Assembly (NCBI RefSeq): GCF_003050835.1
Contig: NZ_QAOJ01000007.1
Coordinates: 124,001 to 188,000, forward strand
Direction: 5' to 3'
DNA: 64,000 nucleotides
Origin: Pseudomonas sp. GV071
GTDB taxonomy: Bacteria > Pseudomonadota > Gammaproteobacteria > Pseudomonadales > Pseudomonadaceae
Position numbers and translations under genes: made by a program. The notes beneath the pieces were generated by a model, which saw only the letters and a list, made by a program, of their open reading frames with translations, searched no databases and was not told where the DNA came from. Positions within the stretch are counted from its first letter, which is position 1, and each line of letters begins with the position of its first letter. This document shows positions 35,463-44,573 of this stretch, piece after piece.

Positions 35463-36005
35463 ATGCGTCTGACCTTCACCCTGTTGTTACTGCTGCTGAG
35501 CAATGCCCTGTGGGCCAGCGAACCGCTGCAACAAGCCGCCTTCCCGAGCGAGCGCGAGCAGCTGCAACTCAAGAGCCAGACTGTGCTCACCTACCTGTGG
35601 GTAGACCTGTATGCCGTAGCGTTCTACACCGACGCAGGCGTGAGCCCGCGCGATGCCGTCAGCCAAATGCGCGACCAGCGCCTGGAGCTGTATTACCTGC
35701 GCGCCATCGACCGTAGCGACGTAATCAAAGCGGCCTGGACCACCCTCGAACGGCAACAGCCTGCCGACCGCCTGCAAGCCTTACGCGCGGAAATCGAACC
35801 GATGGAAGCCAACTTCAAGGATATCCAGCCCGGCGATCGCTACGCCCTCAACTACAGCGCTGAAGGTGGCCTGGTGCTGGAACTCAACGGCAAGCAGGTG
35901 TACCGCAACCACAATGCCGAGTTTGCCCGGGCGTATCTGGGACTTTGGTTGGCGCAGGATGGATTGTCGGAGGAGCTGCGCGAGCGCTTGCTCACCACCC
36001 CGTAG
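35463..36005 (+). CDS. Chalcone-isomerase-like secreted protein
   Basis: A 180-residue protein with signal peptide MRLTFTLLLLLLSNALWASE. The mature part resembles the bacterial chalcone-isomerase-like fold: LTYLWVDLYAVAFYTD, LELYYLRAIDRSDVIKAAW, FKDIQPGDRYALNY and LELNGKQVYR. Real chalcone chemistry is not expected; the periplasmic role is unknown. The ATG at 35463 is preferred because the signal peptide begins there, although the frame is open from 35337. A REP-like element follows directly. Confidence 0.82.
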   Translation: MRLTFTLLLLLLSNALWASEPLQQAAFPSEREQLQLKSQTVLTYLWVDLYAVAFYTDAGVSPRDAVSQMRDQRLELYYLRAIDRSDVIKAAWTTLERQQPADRLQALRAEIEPMEANFKDIQPGDRYALNYSAEGGLVLELNGKQVYRNHNAEFARAYLGLWLAQDGLSEELRERLLTTP

Positions 36006-36084
36006 GAGCGGCTTTAGCCGCGAAGAGCCGGGCCTGCAAACCTTAACCCCAGATCAAACGCATCGCGGCTGAAGCCACTCCTAC
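36002..36084. repeat. REP-like inverted repeat downstream of the chalcone-isomerase-like gene
   Basis: GTAGGAGCGGCTTTAGCCGC plus GA (36002–36023) and its inverse (36063–36084, two mismatches) flank a 39-base spacer, longer than in the other pairs. The left arm begins on the stop codon of the upstream gene. Confidence 0.75.
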
Positions 36085-36114
36085 AGCGTTGGCGACTCAC
36101 CAAGAAAATCGAGA

Positions 36115-36147
36115 TAAAAAAACGGGAGCCGAAGCTCCCGTTTTTTA
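36115..36147. terminator. Bidirectional terminator between the chalcone-isomerase-like gene and gap
   Basis: ACGGGAGC (36122–36129) pairs with GCTCCCGT (36134–36141) over CGAA, flanked by A6 and T6. It ends transcription from both convergent sides. Confidence 0.9.
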
Positions 36148-36161
36148 TGCCTGTACCGCGC

Positions 36162-37610
36162 TTACTGCGGGAAAGCCGGAGGATTTACATCCGCCATGTC
36201 TTCCATCACACGCACAACCTGGCAGCTGTAACCAAATTCGTTGTCGTACCAAACGTACAGCACAACGCGGTTGTCGTTGCAGATGGTGGCTTCAGCGTCG
36301 ACCACACCGGCGAAGCGCGAGCCGACGAAGTCGGTCGATACCACTTCCAGCGAATTGACGAAGTCGATCTGGCGATGCAGGTCCGAGTGCAGTGCGACGT
36401 AGCGCAGGTACTCGTTCATTTCTTCGCGGGTGGAGGCCTTTTCCAGGTTCAGGTTGAGGATGGCCATCGACACGTTCGGTGTCGGTACGCGAATGGCGTT
36501 GCCAGTCAACTTGCCAGCCAGTTCCGGCAGGGCTTTGGCGGCAGCAGTGGCGGCACCGGTTTCGGTGATCACCATGTTCAGCGGCGCGCTGCGACCACGA
36601 CGGTCGCCCTTGTGGAAGTTGTCGATCAGGTTCTGGTCGTTGGTGTACGAGTGAACGGTTTCGACGTGGCCGTTAACGATGCCGAACTTGTCATTCACCG
36701 CTTTGAGCACCGGCACGATGGCGTTGGTGGTGCAGGAAGCGGCGGAGATGATCTTGTCGTCCGGGGTAATTTCACCGTGGTTGATGCCGTGCACGATGTT
36801 CTTCAGTTTGCCTTTGCCCGGTGCGGTCAGCACCACGCGGTCAACGCCTGGGCACGCCAGGTGCTGGCCGAGGCCCTCGGCGTCACGCCATACACCAGTG
36901 TTGTCGACCAGCAGCGCATTGCTGATGCCGTACTGGGTGTAGTCGACTTCTTTCGGGTCTTTGGCGTAGATGATCTGGATCAGGTTGCCGTTGGCGGTGA
37001 GGGTGTTGTTTTCCTCATCAACGGTGATGGTGCCGTTGAACGGACCGTGTACCGAGTCGCGACGCAGCAGGCTGGCGCGTTTCACCAGGTCGTTGCTGGC
37101 GCCTTTGCGAACCACGATGGCGCGCAGACGCAGGCCGTCGCCGCCACCGGTTTTCTCGATCAGGATGCGTGCCAGCAGACGGCCGATACGACCGAAGCCG
37201 TACAGAACTACGTCGGTGCCTTTACGCGGGGTGCCGTTTTGTTTGCCGACAACAGCGGCCAGTTCGTCACGCACGAACTGCTCGATGGCGCGGCCATTGC
37301 CTTCGGCTTTGAATTTGACCACGAGCTTGCCGAGGTCCACCGAAGCGGCGCCGAGCTTAAGGCTGCTCATTTCTTTCAGAACAGCGAAGGTCTCGTGAAC
37401 CGAGAGTTCGCTTTCATCCGACTGACGGTGACGGGCAAAACGGTGGGCTTTGAGAATCTGGATAACCGAGCGATTGATCATGCTGCGGCCGTAAATCGAG
37501 GTCACCACGTTGTTATTGCGGTAGAGCTGACCAATCAGCGGAATCATCGCCTCCGCGAGTGCTTCACGATCAATCCATTCACCAAGACACTGATCAGGCT
37601 TCTGAGTCAC
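36162..37610 (-). CDS. gap: Glyceraldehyde-3-phosphate dehydrogenase, long form
   Basis: A 482-residue enzyme of the long GAPDH type found next to mfd in pseudomonads. About 120 residues of N-terminal extension (MTQKPDQCLGEWIDREALAE onward) precede the NAD(P)-binding fold LYGFGRIGRLLARIL. The catalytic cysteine is in SAASCTTNAIVPVL, with HSYTNDQNLIDNFHKGDRRGRSA, NVSMAILNLNLEK and WYDNEFGYSCQVVRVM following. The start is GTG 37610 with GAAGG upstream; the frame is open farther but without family similarity. It probably works in gluconeogenesis. It is divergent from mfd over 158 bases. Confidence 0.93.
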   Translation of the reverse strand: MTQKPDQCLGEWIDREALAEAMIPLIGQLYRNNNVVTSIYGRSMINRSVIQILKAHRFARHRQSDESELSVHETFAVLKEMSSLKLGAASVDLGKLVVKFKAEGNGRAIEQFVRDELAAVVGKQNGTPRKGTDVVLYGFGRIGRLLARILIEKTGGGDGLRLRAIVVRKGASNDLVKRASLLRRDSVHGPFNGTITVDEENNTLTANGNLIQIIYAKDPKEVDYTQYGISNALLVDNTGVWRDAEGLGQHLACPGVDRVVLTAPGKGKLKNIVHGINHGEITPDDKIISAASCTTNAIVPVLKAVNDKFGIVNGHVETVHSYTNDQNLIDNFHKGDRRGRSAPLNMVITETGAATAAAKALPELAGKLTGNAIRVPTPNVSMAILNLNLEKASTREEMNEYLRYVALHSDLHRQIDFVNSLEVVSTDFVGSRFAGVVDAEATICNDNRVVLYVWYDNEFGYSCQVVRVMEDMADVNPPAFPQ

Positions 37611-37768
37611 GGGCAATACCTTCAACAATATGTAGGGGCTGAAAAAACGGGCTACATTATGACGGCCTCCGCAACCGGCGGCAATCTGCAGCGGACGAAA
37701 CACTGACAGCATAGAGCTCGGATAGTTACAATCGGCCGGGTTAATCCTAACCGGAGCCACGACCTCTC

Positions 37769-40700
37769 GTGTCCGTATTGCGCCTACCCAGCCTTCCCGC
37801 CGCCTCTGGCAAACAAACGTGGGGCAACCTTCCCGGCGCCGCACTAAGCCTGGCGATTGCCGAAGCCGCCAATGCGGCGAAACGTTTCACCCTGTTGCTG
37901 ACCGCCGACAGCCAGAGCGCCGAGCGCCTGGAGCAGGAGTTGCGTTTTTTCGCCCCGGAACTGCCGGTGCTGCACTTTCCCGACTGGGAAACCCTGCCGT
38001 ACGACCTGTTTTCGCCACACCAGGACATCATTTCCCAGCGCATCGCCAGCCTCTACCGCCTGCCAGAGCTGAGCCACGGCATTCTTGTAGTGCCGATCAC
38101 CACCGCCCTGCACCGCTTGGCGCCGAAGCGCTTTCTGCTCGGTAGCAGCCTGGTGCTGGATGTTGGCCAGAAGCTCGACGTGGAGCAAATGCGCACGCGC
38201 CTGGAGGCCACCGGCTACCGCTACGTGGAAACCGTGTACGAACACGGCGAGTTCACCGTGCGTGGCGCGATCATCGACCTGTTTCCCATGGGCACCGCGC
38301 AGCCCTACCGCATCGACCTGTTCGATGACGAAATCGAAACCCTGCGCACCTTCGACCCGGAAACCCAGCGCTCCATCGACAAGGTCGAGTCGATCCGTCT
38401 GCTGCCGGCGCGTGAATTCCCGCTCAATAAAGAAGCCGTAACCGGTTTCCGCGCGCGCTTTCGCGACCGTTTCGACGTGGATTTCCGCCGCTGCACCATC
38501 TATCAGGATCTGAACAGCGGCATCACACCGGCCGGTATCGAGTACTACCTGCCGCTGTTCTTCGATGAAACCGACACCCTGTTCGACTACCTGCCCAGCG
38601 ACACCCAGGTGTTCTCCCTGCCGGGCATCGAGCAGGCGAGCGAGAACTTCTGGAACGACGTGCGCAACCGCTACGAAGAGCGCCGCGTCGACCCTGAGCG
38701 GCCGCTGGTGCCGCCGGGTGAGTTGTTTCTGCCAGTGGAAGATTGCTTTGCTCGTCTGAAAAACTGGCCGCGCGTTGTCGTCAGCCAGCAGGATGTCGAC
38801 GTTGGCGTCGGCCGCGAGCGCTTTGCTGCCCAGGCCCTGCCCGACCTCGCGATTCAGGCCAAAGCCCAGCAACCGATGGCCGCTCTGGAAAACTTCCTCA
38901 ACGATTTCCCTGGCCGCGTGCTGTTTACCGCCGAATCCGCCGGGCGCCGCGAAGTGCTGCTGGAGTTGCTGGCCCGCTTGCGCCTCAAGCCGATCGAGGT
39001 TGAAGGCTGGAGCGACTTCACCACCGGCAAAGAGCGCCTGGCGATCACCATCGCACCGCTGGACGACGGCTTGCAGCTCGACGATCCGGCCCTGGCGCTG
39101 ATTGCCGAGAGCCCACTGTTCGGCCAACGCGTGATGCAGCGCCGGCGCCGGGAGAAAACCCGCGGCGACCATGGCGACGCGGTGATCAAGAACCTCACCG
39201 AGCTGCGCGAAGGCGCTCCGGTGGTGCATATCGACCACGGTGTTGGCCGCTACCTGGGCCTGGCGACGCTGGAAGTGGATAACCAGACCGCTGAATTCCT
39301 CATGCTGGCGTATGCCGACGAGGCCAAGCTGTATGTGCCGGTGGCCAACCTGCACCTGATCGCCCGCTACACCGGCAGCGACGACGCCCTGGCGCCGTTG
39401 CACCGCCTGGGTTCGGAAACCTGGCAGAAGGCCAAGCGTAAAGCCGCCGAGCAGGTGCGCGATGTGGCGGCCGAGCTGCTGGATATCTACGCCCGCCGGG
39501 CTGCGCGTGAAGGGTATGCGTTCAAAGACCCGCTGGTGGATTACGCCACCTTCAGCGCCGGTTTCCCGTTCGAAGAAACCCCGGACCAGCAAACCACCAT
39601 CGAAGCAGTGATGGCCGACATGCTCGCGCCGAAACCTATGGACCGCCTGGTGTGCGGCGACGTGGGTTTCGGCAAGACCGAAGTGGCCATGCGCGCCGCC
39701 TTTATTGCCGTGCACAGCGGCAAGCAGGTGGCGATTCTGGTGCCCACTACCCTGCTCGCCCAACAGCACTACAACAGTTTCCGCGACCGCTTCGCCGACT
39801 GGCCGGTGACCGTGGAAGTGATGAGCCGTTTCAAGTCCGACAAGGAAGTGAAAGCCGCCGTCGCACAACTGGCTGAGGGCAAGATTGACATCGTGATCGG
39901 CACCCACAAGCTGCTGCAGGACGATGTGAAGATCAAAAACCTCGGCCTGGTGATCATCGACGAAGAGCACCGTTTTGGCGTACGCCAGAAGGAGCAGCTG
40001 AAGGCGCTGCGCAGCGAGGTAGACATTCTCACCCTCACCGCCACGCCGATTCCGCGCACCTTGAACATGGCGGTGTCGGGCATGCGCGACCTGTCGATCA
40101 TCGCCACGCCACCGGCGCGGCGTTTGTCGGTACGCACGTTTGTGATGGAGCAGCAAAAGCCGGTCATCAAGGAAGCGCTACTGCGTGAACTGCTGCGCGG
40201 CGGTCAGGTGTACTACCTGCACAACGATGTGAAAACCATCGAGAAGTGCGCGACCGACTTGGCTGAGCTGGTACCCGAAGCGCGGATCGGCATCGGCCAC
40301 GGGCAGATGCACGAACGCGAGCTGGAACAGGTGATGAGCGACTTCTACCACAAGCGCTTCAACGTGCTGATCGCCTCGACCATCATCGAAACCGGCATCG
40401 ACGTGCCAAGCGCCAACACCATCATCATCGAGCGCGCCGACAAGTTCGGTCTGGCCCAGTTGCACCAGCTGCGTGGCCGCGTCGGCCGCAGCCACCACCA
40501 GGCCTACGCCTACCTGCTGACGCCGCCGCGCAAGCAGATGACCCCGGACGCGGAAAAGCGCCTGGAAGCCATCGCCAATACCCAGGACCTGGGCGCCGGC
40601 TTTGTGCTGGCTACCAACGACCTGGAAATCCGTGGCGCCGGCGAACTGCTCGGCGACGGCCAGAGCGGGCAGATTCAGGCGGTCGGTTTTACCCTGTACA

Positions 40701-41218
40701 TGGAGATGCTCGAACGCGCGGTGAAAGCCATCCGCAAGGGCGAGCAACCGAACCTGGAGCAACCGCTTGGCGGCGGCCCGGAAATCAACCTGCGGGTGCC
40801 GGCGCTGATTCCCGATGCTTACCTGCCGGATGTGCATACGCGGCTGATCCTGTACAAACGCATCGCCTCGGCCGCCGACGAAGACGCCCTGCGCGACTTG
40901 CAGGTGGAAATGATCGACCGCTTCGGCCTGCTACCCGAGCCGACCAAGAACCTGATGCGCCTGACACTGCTCAAACTGCAAGCCGAGCAGCTTGGCATCA
41001 AAAAGTTGGACGCCGGCCCGCAAGGCGGCAAGATTGAATTTGCCGCTGACACCCAGGTCGATCCCCTGGTGCTGATCAAGCTGATCCAAGGCCAGCCCAA
41101 TCGCTACAAATTCGAAGGCGCCACGCAGTTCAAATTCCAGGTGCCAATGGAACGCCCGGAAGAGCGTTTCAATACTCTAGAGGCGCTGTTCGAACGCCTG
41201 ACGCCCAAACAAGCTTGA
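37769..41218 (+). CDS. mfd: Transcription-repair coupling factor Mfd
   Basis: A 1149-residue SF2 translocase that removes stalled RNA polymerase at DNA lesions and recruits UvrA. Domains in order: UvrB-like region (1–~350), RNA-polymerase-interaction domain (VVHIDHGVGRYLGLATLEV, near 490), helicase motor with Walker A VCGDVGFGKTEVAMRAAF, DEEH box IIDEEHRFGV, LTLTATPIPRTLNMA and QLRGRVGRSHHQAYAYLL, then the C-terminal regulatory TRCF domain (LRVPALIPDAYLPDVHTRLILY). The start is GTG 37769; GGAG lies 12 bases upstream. Length is standard. Confidence 0.97.
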   Translation: MSVLRLPSLPAASGKQTWGNLPGAALSLAIAEAANAAKRFTLLLTADSQSAERLEQELRFFAPELPVLHFPDWETLPYDLFSPHQDIISQRIASLYRLPELSHGILVVPITTALHRLAPKRFLLGSSLVLDVGQKLDVEQMRTRLEATGYRYVETVYEHGEFTVRGAIIDLFPMGTAQPYRIDLFDDEIETLRTFDPETQRSIDKVESIRLLPAREFPLNKEAVTGFRARFRDRFDVDFRRCTIYQDLNSGITPAGIEYYLPLFFDETDTLFDYLPSDTQVFSLPGIEQASENFWNDVRNRYEERRVDPERPLVPPGELFLPVEDCFARLKNWPRVVVSQQDVDVGVGRERFAAQALPDLAIQAKAQQPMAALENFLNDFPGRVLFTAESAGRREVLLELLARLRLKPIEVEGWSDFTTGKERLAITIAPLDDGLQLDDPALALIAESPLFGQRVMQRRRREKTRGDHGDAVIKNLTELREGAPVVHIDHGVGRYLGLATLEVDNQTAEFLMLAYADEAKLYVPVANLHLIARYTGSDDALAPLHRLGSETWQKAKRKAAEQVRDVAAELLDIYARRAAREGYAFKDPLVDYATFSAGFPFEETPDQQTTIEAVMADMLAPKPMDRLVCGDVGFGKTEVAMRAAFIAVHSGKQVAILVPTTLLAQQHYNSFRDRFADWPVTVEVMSRFKSDKEVKAAVAQLAEGKIDIVIGTHKLLQDDVKIKNLGLVIIDEEHRFGVRQKEQLKALRSEVDILTLTATPIPRTLNMAVSGMRDLSIIATPPARRLSVRTFVMEQQKPVIKEALLRELLRGGQVYYLHNDVKTIEKCATDLAELVPEARIGIGHGQMHERELEQVMSDFYHKRFNVLIASTIIETGIDVPSANTIIIERADKFGLAQLHQLRGRVGRSHHQAYAYLLTPPRKQMTPDAEKRLEAIANTQDLGAGFVLATNDLEIRGAGELLGDGQSGQIQAVGFTLYMEMLERAVKAIRKGEQPNLEQPLGGGPEINLRVPALIPDAYLPDVHTRLILYKRIASAADEDALRDLQVEMIDRFGLLPEPTKNLMRLTLLKLQAEQLGIKKLDAGPQGGKIEFAADTQVDPLVLIKLIQGQPNRYKFEGATQFKFQVPMERPEERFNTLEALFERLTPKQA

Positions 41219-41236
41219 TTAATAAAGGACTACCGA

Positions 41237-41761
41237 ATGCGTGCCCTCCGTTGTTTCGCCCTGCTCCTCAGCCTGGTTACCCCCATGGCATTTGCCGATG
41301 GCCTGTACCAGGTTGAGCTGATCATCTTTCGCCAAGCCGGCGAGCCGATTCCTGCCAGCCAGACCGCTCCGGATGACTGGGCTGCCGGCGTGCAAGGCAG
41401 CGCTGCCGACAATGCCCGTGGCACAGCGCTGAATGGCGAAGCCGCCAAGCTGAACCAGAACAACGGCTACACCGTGCTGCTGCACCAGGCCTGGCAACAG
41501 AGCATGGGCGAGGCGCCTACCAAGATCGCCATCAACACCGGCAACCAACAGTTTGGCCACTACCCGGTGGAAGGCACCCTGAGTTTGAAGCAGGTGCGTT
41601 TTGTCGATCTGGACGCCAACTTCTGGATCAACCAGTTCGATGGCACCGGCTTGCTCACCGGCAGCGAGCGTTTGAAACAGACCGCGCGCCTGAAAACCGG
41701 CGAGCTGACGTATCTGGATCACTCTAACCTGGGCATGTTGATTCGTATCAGCCCGCTTTGA
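41237..41761 (+). CDS. csiV: CsiV-like periplasmic protein
   Basis: A 174-residue protein with signal peptide MRALRCFALLLSLVTPMAFA, cleaved before DGLYQVELIIFRQAGEP. It matches the CsiV-type family: YQVELIIFRQ, GYTVLLHQAWQQ, HYPVEGTLSLKQVRFVDLDANFWIN and LTYLDHSNLGMLIRISPL. Vibrio CsiV binds peptidoglycan and supports a D-amino-acid response. In pseudomonads the gene typically follows mfd; its role is not established. It starts 18 bases after mfd with AAAGGA upstream. Confidence 0.82.
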   Translation: MRALRCFALLLSLVTPMAFADGLYQVELIIFRQAGEPIPASQTAPDDWAAGVQGSAADNARGTALNGEAAKLNQNNGYTVLLHQAWQQSMGEAPTKIAINTGNQQFGHYPVEGTLSLKQVRFVDLDANFWINQFDGTGLLTGSERLKQTARLKTGELTYLDHSNLGMLIRISPL

Positions 41762-41769
41762 TCGGGATC

Positions 41770-41786
41770 GCGCAGCGAAGCCCAAC
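41770..41786. repeat. Partial arm of the GTTGGGCTTCGC repeat family
   Basis: GCGCAGCGAAGCCCAAC matches 17 bases of the arm seen complete at 19901–19931. No inverse partner is nearby, so this appears to be a decayed or solo copy. Confidence 0.6.
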
Positions 41787-41790
41787 AAAG

Positions 41791-41823
41791 CAAAAAGCCC
41801 GGCATTTGTGCCGGGCTTTTTAT
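41791..41823. terminator. Bidirectional terminator between csiV and fleR
   Basis: AAAAAGCCCGGCA (41792–41804) pairs with TGCCGGGCTTTTT (41809–41821) over the loop TTTG, a strong stem with A and T tracts. It serves the convergent csiV and fleR transcripts. Confidence 0.9.
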
Positions 41824-41835
41824 TGGACGATGGAA

Positions 41836-43245
41836 TTAGCTGGCAAACAAATACGCCTCAACATCCATCCCCGCATCGCGCATCTGCGCCAGCTTGTACC
41901 GCAAGGTACGCGGGCTGATGCCCAGGCGTTCAGCGGCTTCCTTGCGGCGGCCGCGCTCGGCACGCAGGGTGTCGATGATCATCTGGAACTCATGGCGGCG
42001 CAGGTCGTCGCCCAGCGCACCGCTGTCGCTACTGTCATCACTCACGGGCAGCAGCGGGCTCCCGCTGACCACCGCCACCAGGGTCGGTGCCGGGCTGGCC
42101 AGGGGTGCCAGACCGATCGGGCCGCTCAGGCACAGGTCCTGCGGCTGAATCACGCCACCCTGTTGCAAGATCAGGGCGCGCTGAATGGCGTTATCCAGCT
42201 CACGCACATTGCCCGGCCAAGGGTAGCCAGTCAGCGCGTGTTGCGCCTCGGCAGAGAGACGCGCCGGGGCGTGGTTCATTTTCTTCGCGTGCTTGGCCAG
42301 CAGACGCTCGGCCAGCGGCAGAATATCGGCGGTGCGCTCGCGCAGCGGGCGCCAGCCCAGCGGGAACACCGAAAGGCGATAGAACAGGTCTTCACGGAAG
42401 CGCCCCGCCGCCACTTCGCCAGCCAGGTCACGGTTGCTGGTGGCCAGCACACGGATGTCCAGATCAATGGGCTTGCGTGCGCCTACCCGCTCCACTTCAC
42501 GCTCCTGCAGCACCCGCAGCAGCTTGGCTTGCAGGCCCAGGGGCATCTCGGAAATCTCGTCGAGCAGGATGGTGCCGCCTTCAGCCAGCTCGAACTTGCC
42601 CGGCTGTGAAGCGACAGCGCCGGTAAAGGCGCCCTTCTCGTGACCGAACAGAGTGGCTTCGAGCATGTTGTCCGGAATCGCCGCACAGTTGATGGCGATA
42701 AAGGGTTTGTTCGCCCGTGGCGATTGCTGGTGAATGTAGCGCGCCAGCACTTCCTTGCCAGTACCCGACTCGCCGGAAATCAGCACGGTGGAATCGCTTT
42801 GCGCTACCCGCTTGGCCAGGTCGAGCAATTGCCGGCTGGCGGGCTCCAGTGCTACCGGGCCGTCGCCGTCGTCTTTGCTCATGCGCCCCAGGGCGTGACG
42901 CTCGACCAGTTCCAGCAAGGCCTTGGGTTCGAAGGGTTTGACCAGGTAATCGGCGGCACCGCGACGCATGGCGTCTACCGCGCGCTCAACCGCGCCAAAG
43001 GCAGTCATCAGCAGCACCGGCAGTTGCGGATAACGGCTGCGGATCAGGCCGAGCAACTGGTGGCCGTCCATGCCGGGCATGTTGACGTCGCTGACCACCA
43101 TGCAGAACGACTCGCGCGCCAGAGCATCCAGCGCCGCTTCGGCACTGCCTACCGCGCAGAACTCATAGCCGCCAATAGTCAGGGTATCGGCCAGAGCCTC
43201 ACGCAAAGCGCGATCGTCTTCCACCAGCAAAACGTTGCTAGCCAT
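41836..43245 (-). CDS. fleR: Sigma-54-dependent response regulator FleR
   Basis: A 469-residue regulator of mid-level flagellar genes. The receiver domain has LLVEDDRALREAL and the phosphorylation site VVSDVNMPGMDG (Asp about 54). The AAA+ domain has Walker A GESGTGKE, the RpoN-contact loop GAFTGA, and GGTILLDEISEMPLG. The C-terminal Fis-type HTH is AAERLGISPRTLRYKLAQM. It activates RpoN promoters for basal-body and hook genes when phosphorylated by FleS. It begins four bases after fleS ends. Confidence 0.96.
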   Translation of the reverse strand: MASNVLLVEDDRALREALADTLTIGGYEFCAVGSAEAALDALARESFCMVVSDVNMPGMDGHQLLGLIRSRYPQLPVLLMTAFGAVERAVDAMRRGAADYLVKPFEPKALLELVERHALGRMSKDDGDGPVALEPASRQLLDLAKRVAQSDSTVLISGESGTGKEVLARYIHQQSPRANKPFIAINCAAIPDNMLEATLFGHEKGAFTGAVASQPGKFELAEGGTILLDEISEMPLGLQAKLLRVLQEREVERVGARKPIDLDIRVLATSNRDLAGEVAAGRFREDLFYRLSVFPLGWRPLRERTADILPLAERLLAKHAKKMNHAPARLSAEAQHALTGYPWPGNVRELDNAIQRALILQQGGVIQPQDLCLSGPIGLAPLASPAPTLVAVVSGSPLLPVSDDSSDSGALGDDLRRHEFQMIIDTLRAERGRRKEAAERLGISPRTLRYKLAQMRDAGMDVEAYLFAS

Positions 43246-43249
43246 GGGG

Positions 43250-44452
43250 TTACTCCTGGAAAACCGTTGGGGCCACCGAGATCAGCGGCAAAACAAGAAT
43301 GGCGCAGGTACCACGCCCTGGACGCGAGCGCAGCAGCAGCTCGCCCTGATGGGCACGGGCCACCGCCTTGACCACCGCCAGACCGAGGCCAGTGCCGGTG
43401 GTCTTGGTGGTGAAGAACGGCTCACCGAGGCGCGCCAGGGTATTGGCGTCGATGCCTGGACCGTTGTCGCTGATGCACACACGCAGGTTTTGACCACGGG
43501 TGTAGAAATGAATTTTCAAACGGGCGTCGCGACCGGCCGCTTGAATGGCGTTCTCCACCAGATTCAGTACGGTGCCGACCAATGTGTCGCGATTGCACAG
43601 CAGCTCGCCGCCATGGGCATCACATTGCCAGCGCACGTTCATGCCCTGCACATGGGACTCGGCCGCAGAACGCAGGGCGTCGTAGAGTTTTTTCGGTGCC
43701 AGGCGGTCCGGCAGCGGCAGCTCGCCACGGGCGAACACCAGCATGTCGCGAACCTGATGCTCGAGCTCGTGCAGGCGCTCTTTCAAGCGGCTGGCGAAAC
43801 GTTGCTGCTGATCGACCGGCAGCACCTGTTCGGTCAGGTGGCTGGCGTACAGCAAGGCAGCGGAAAGGGGGGTGCGAATTTGATGGGCGAGCGAGGCAAC
43901 CATGCGGCCGAGGGCCGACAGCCGCTCGTGGCGAGCCAGTTGGTCTTGCAACTGACGGGTTTCTGTCAGGTCGTTAAGCAGCACCAGCTGACCAGGCTCG
44001 GCGGACAGAGAGCGGGTAGCGATGGACAGGCGCCGGCCGTTTTTCAGCGACACCTCGTGGCCATCGTCTTTACGCGGGGCAAAATTGCGTGCGATCACTT
44101 CGCGCCAAAGCATGCCCACCAGCGGCTTGCCCAACAGCGCGCAGGCCACGGGGTTGGCCTCGCGCACCACGCCCTGGCCGTCGATGACGATTACGCCACC
44201 GGGCAGCACGTCCAACAGACTCTGCAGACGGTGCGCCAGGCGCTCCTTCTCCGCCAACTCCTGCATACGCTGGGCGCTGACCAACGCCAACTGGCCCTTG
44301 AGCTCGGTAACCCGCGCTTCCAACAGGTTGTAGGAGTCACTGAGCTGGGTCGACATCTGGCTGAACATGGCGAACGCCTGCTCAAGCCCCTCGCGGCTGG
44401 AGGCCTCGATGTCTTCGGCAGTGCTGGACGTTGGGAGTGCGGTTGGCTTCAT
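43250..44452 (-). CDS. fleS: Flagellar sensor histidine kinase FleS
   Basis: A 400-residue soluble histidine kinase. A coiled-coil-like N-terminus and a PAS domain (LLDVLPGGVIVIDGQGVVREANPVAC) precede the phosphoacceptor segment MVASLAHQIRTPLSAALLYA. The ATPase part has LNLVENAIQAAG, ISDNGPGID, FFTTKTTGTGLGLAVVKA and GRGTCAILVLPL. No membrane span is visible, so it senses a cytoplasmic signal. It pairs with FleR. A good RpoN promoter lies 52 bases upstream, consistent with FleQ dependence. Confidence 0.96.
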   Translation of the reverse strand: MKPTALPTSSTAEDIEASSREGLEQAFAMFSQMSTQLSDSYNLLEARVTELKGQLALVSAQRMQELAEKERLAHRLQSLLDVLPGGVIVIDGQGVVREANPVACALLGKPLVGMLWREVIARNFAPRKDDGHEVSLKNGRRLSIATRSLSAEPGQLVLLNDLTETRQLQDQLARHERLSALGRMVASLAHQIRTPLSAALLYASHLTEQVLPVDQQQRFASRLKERLHELEHQVRDMLVFARGELPLPDRLAPKKLYDALRSAAESHVQGMNVRWQCDAHGGELLCNRDTLVGTVLNLVENAIQAAGRDARLKIHFYTRGQNLRVCISDNGPGIDANTLARLGEPFFTTKTTGTGLGLAVVKAVARAHQGELLLRSRPGRGTCAILVLPLISVAPTVFQE

Positions 44453-44504
44453 GGTTCTCTCTCACCCGGTGAGCCGTCATAAGACGGTCAGTCGAGAGAA
44501 AACT

Positions 44505-44521
44505 AGCAATCGCCGTGCCTA
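44505..44521 (-). promoter_or_regulatory. Sigma-54 (RpoN) promoter for fleSR
   Basis: On the minus strand TAGGCACGGCGATTGCT keeps GG-N10-GC and matches TGGCACG-N4-TTGC with one change in the -24 element. It lies about 50–70 bases before the fleS start, as expected for a FleQ/RpoN-activated class II flagellar promoter. Confidence 0.7.
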
Positions 44522-44573
44522 AAAAAATATCCTTATTTTTCAAGGCACTAGTTATAGCTTAGGAAATTTCGCG

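Noticed and set aside
36147..37706. A 519-codon plus-strand open frame over gap
   Set aside because: Antisense to a full-length GAPDH with intact catalytic motif; no ribosome site or recognisable domain.
37844..40156. A 770-codon open frame antisense to mfd
   Set aside because: It is a shadow frame produced by high G+C codon bias; the translation is His/Gln/Val-rich with no domain, and the opposite strand encodes complete Mfd.
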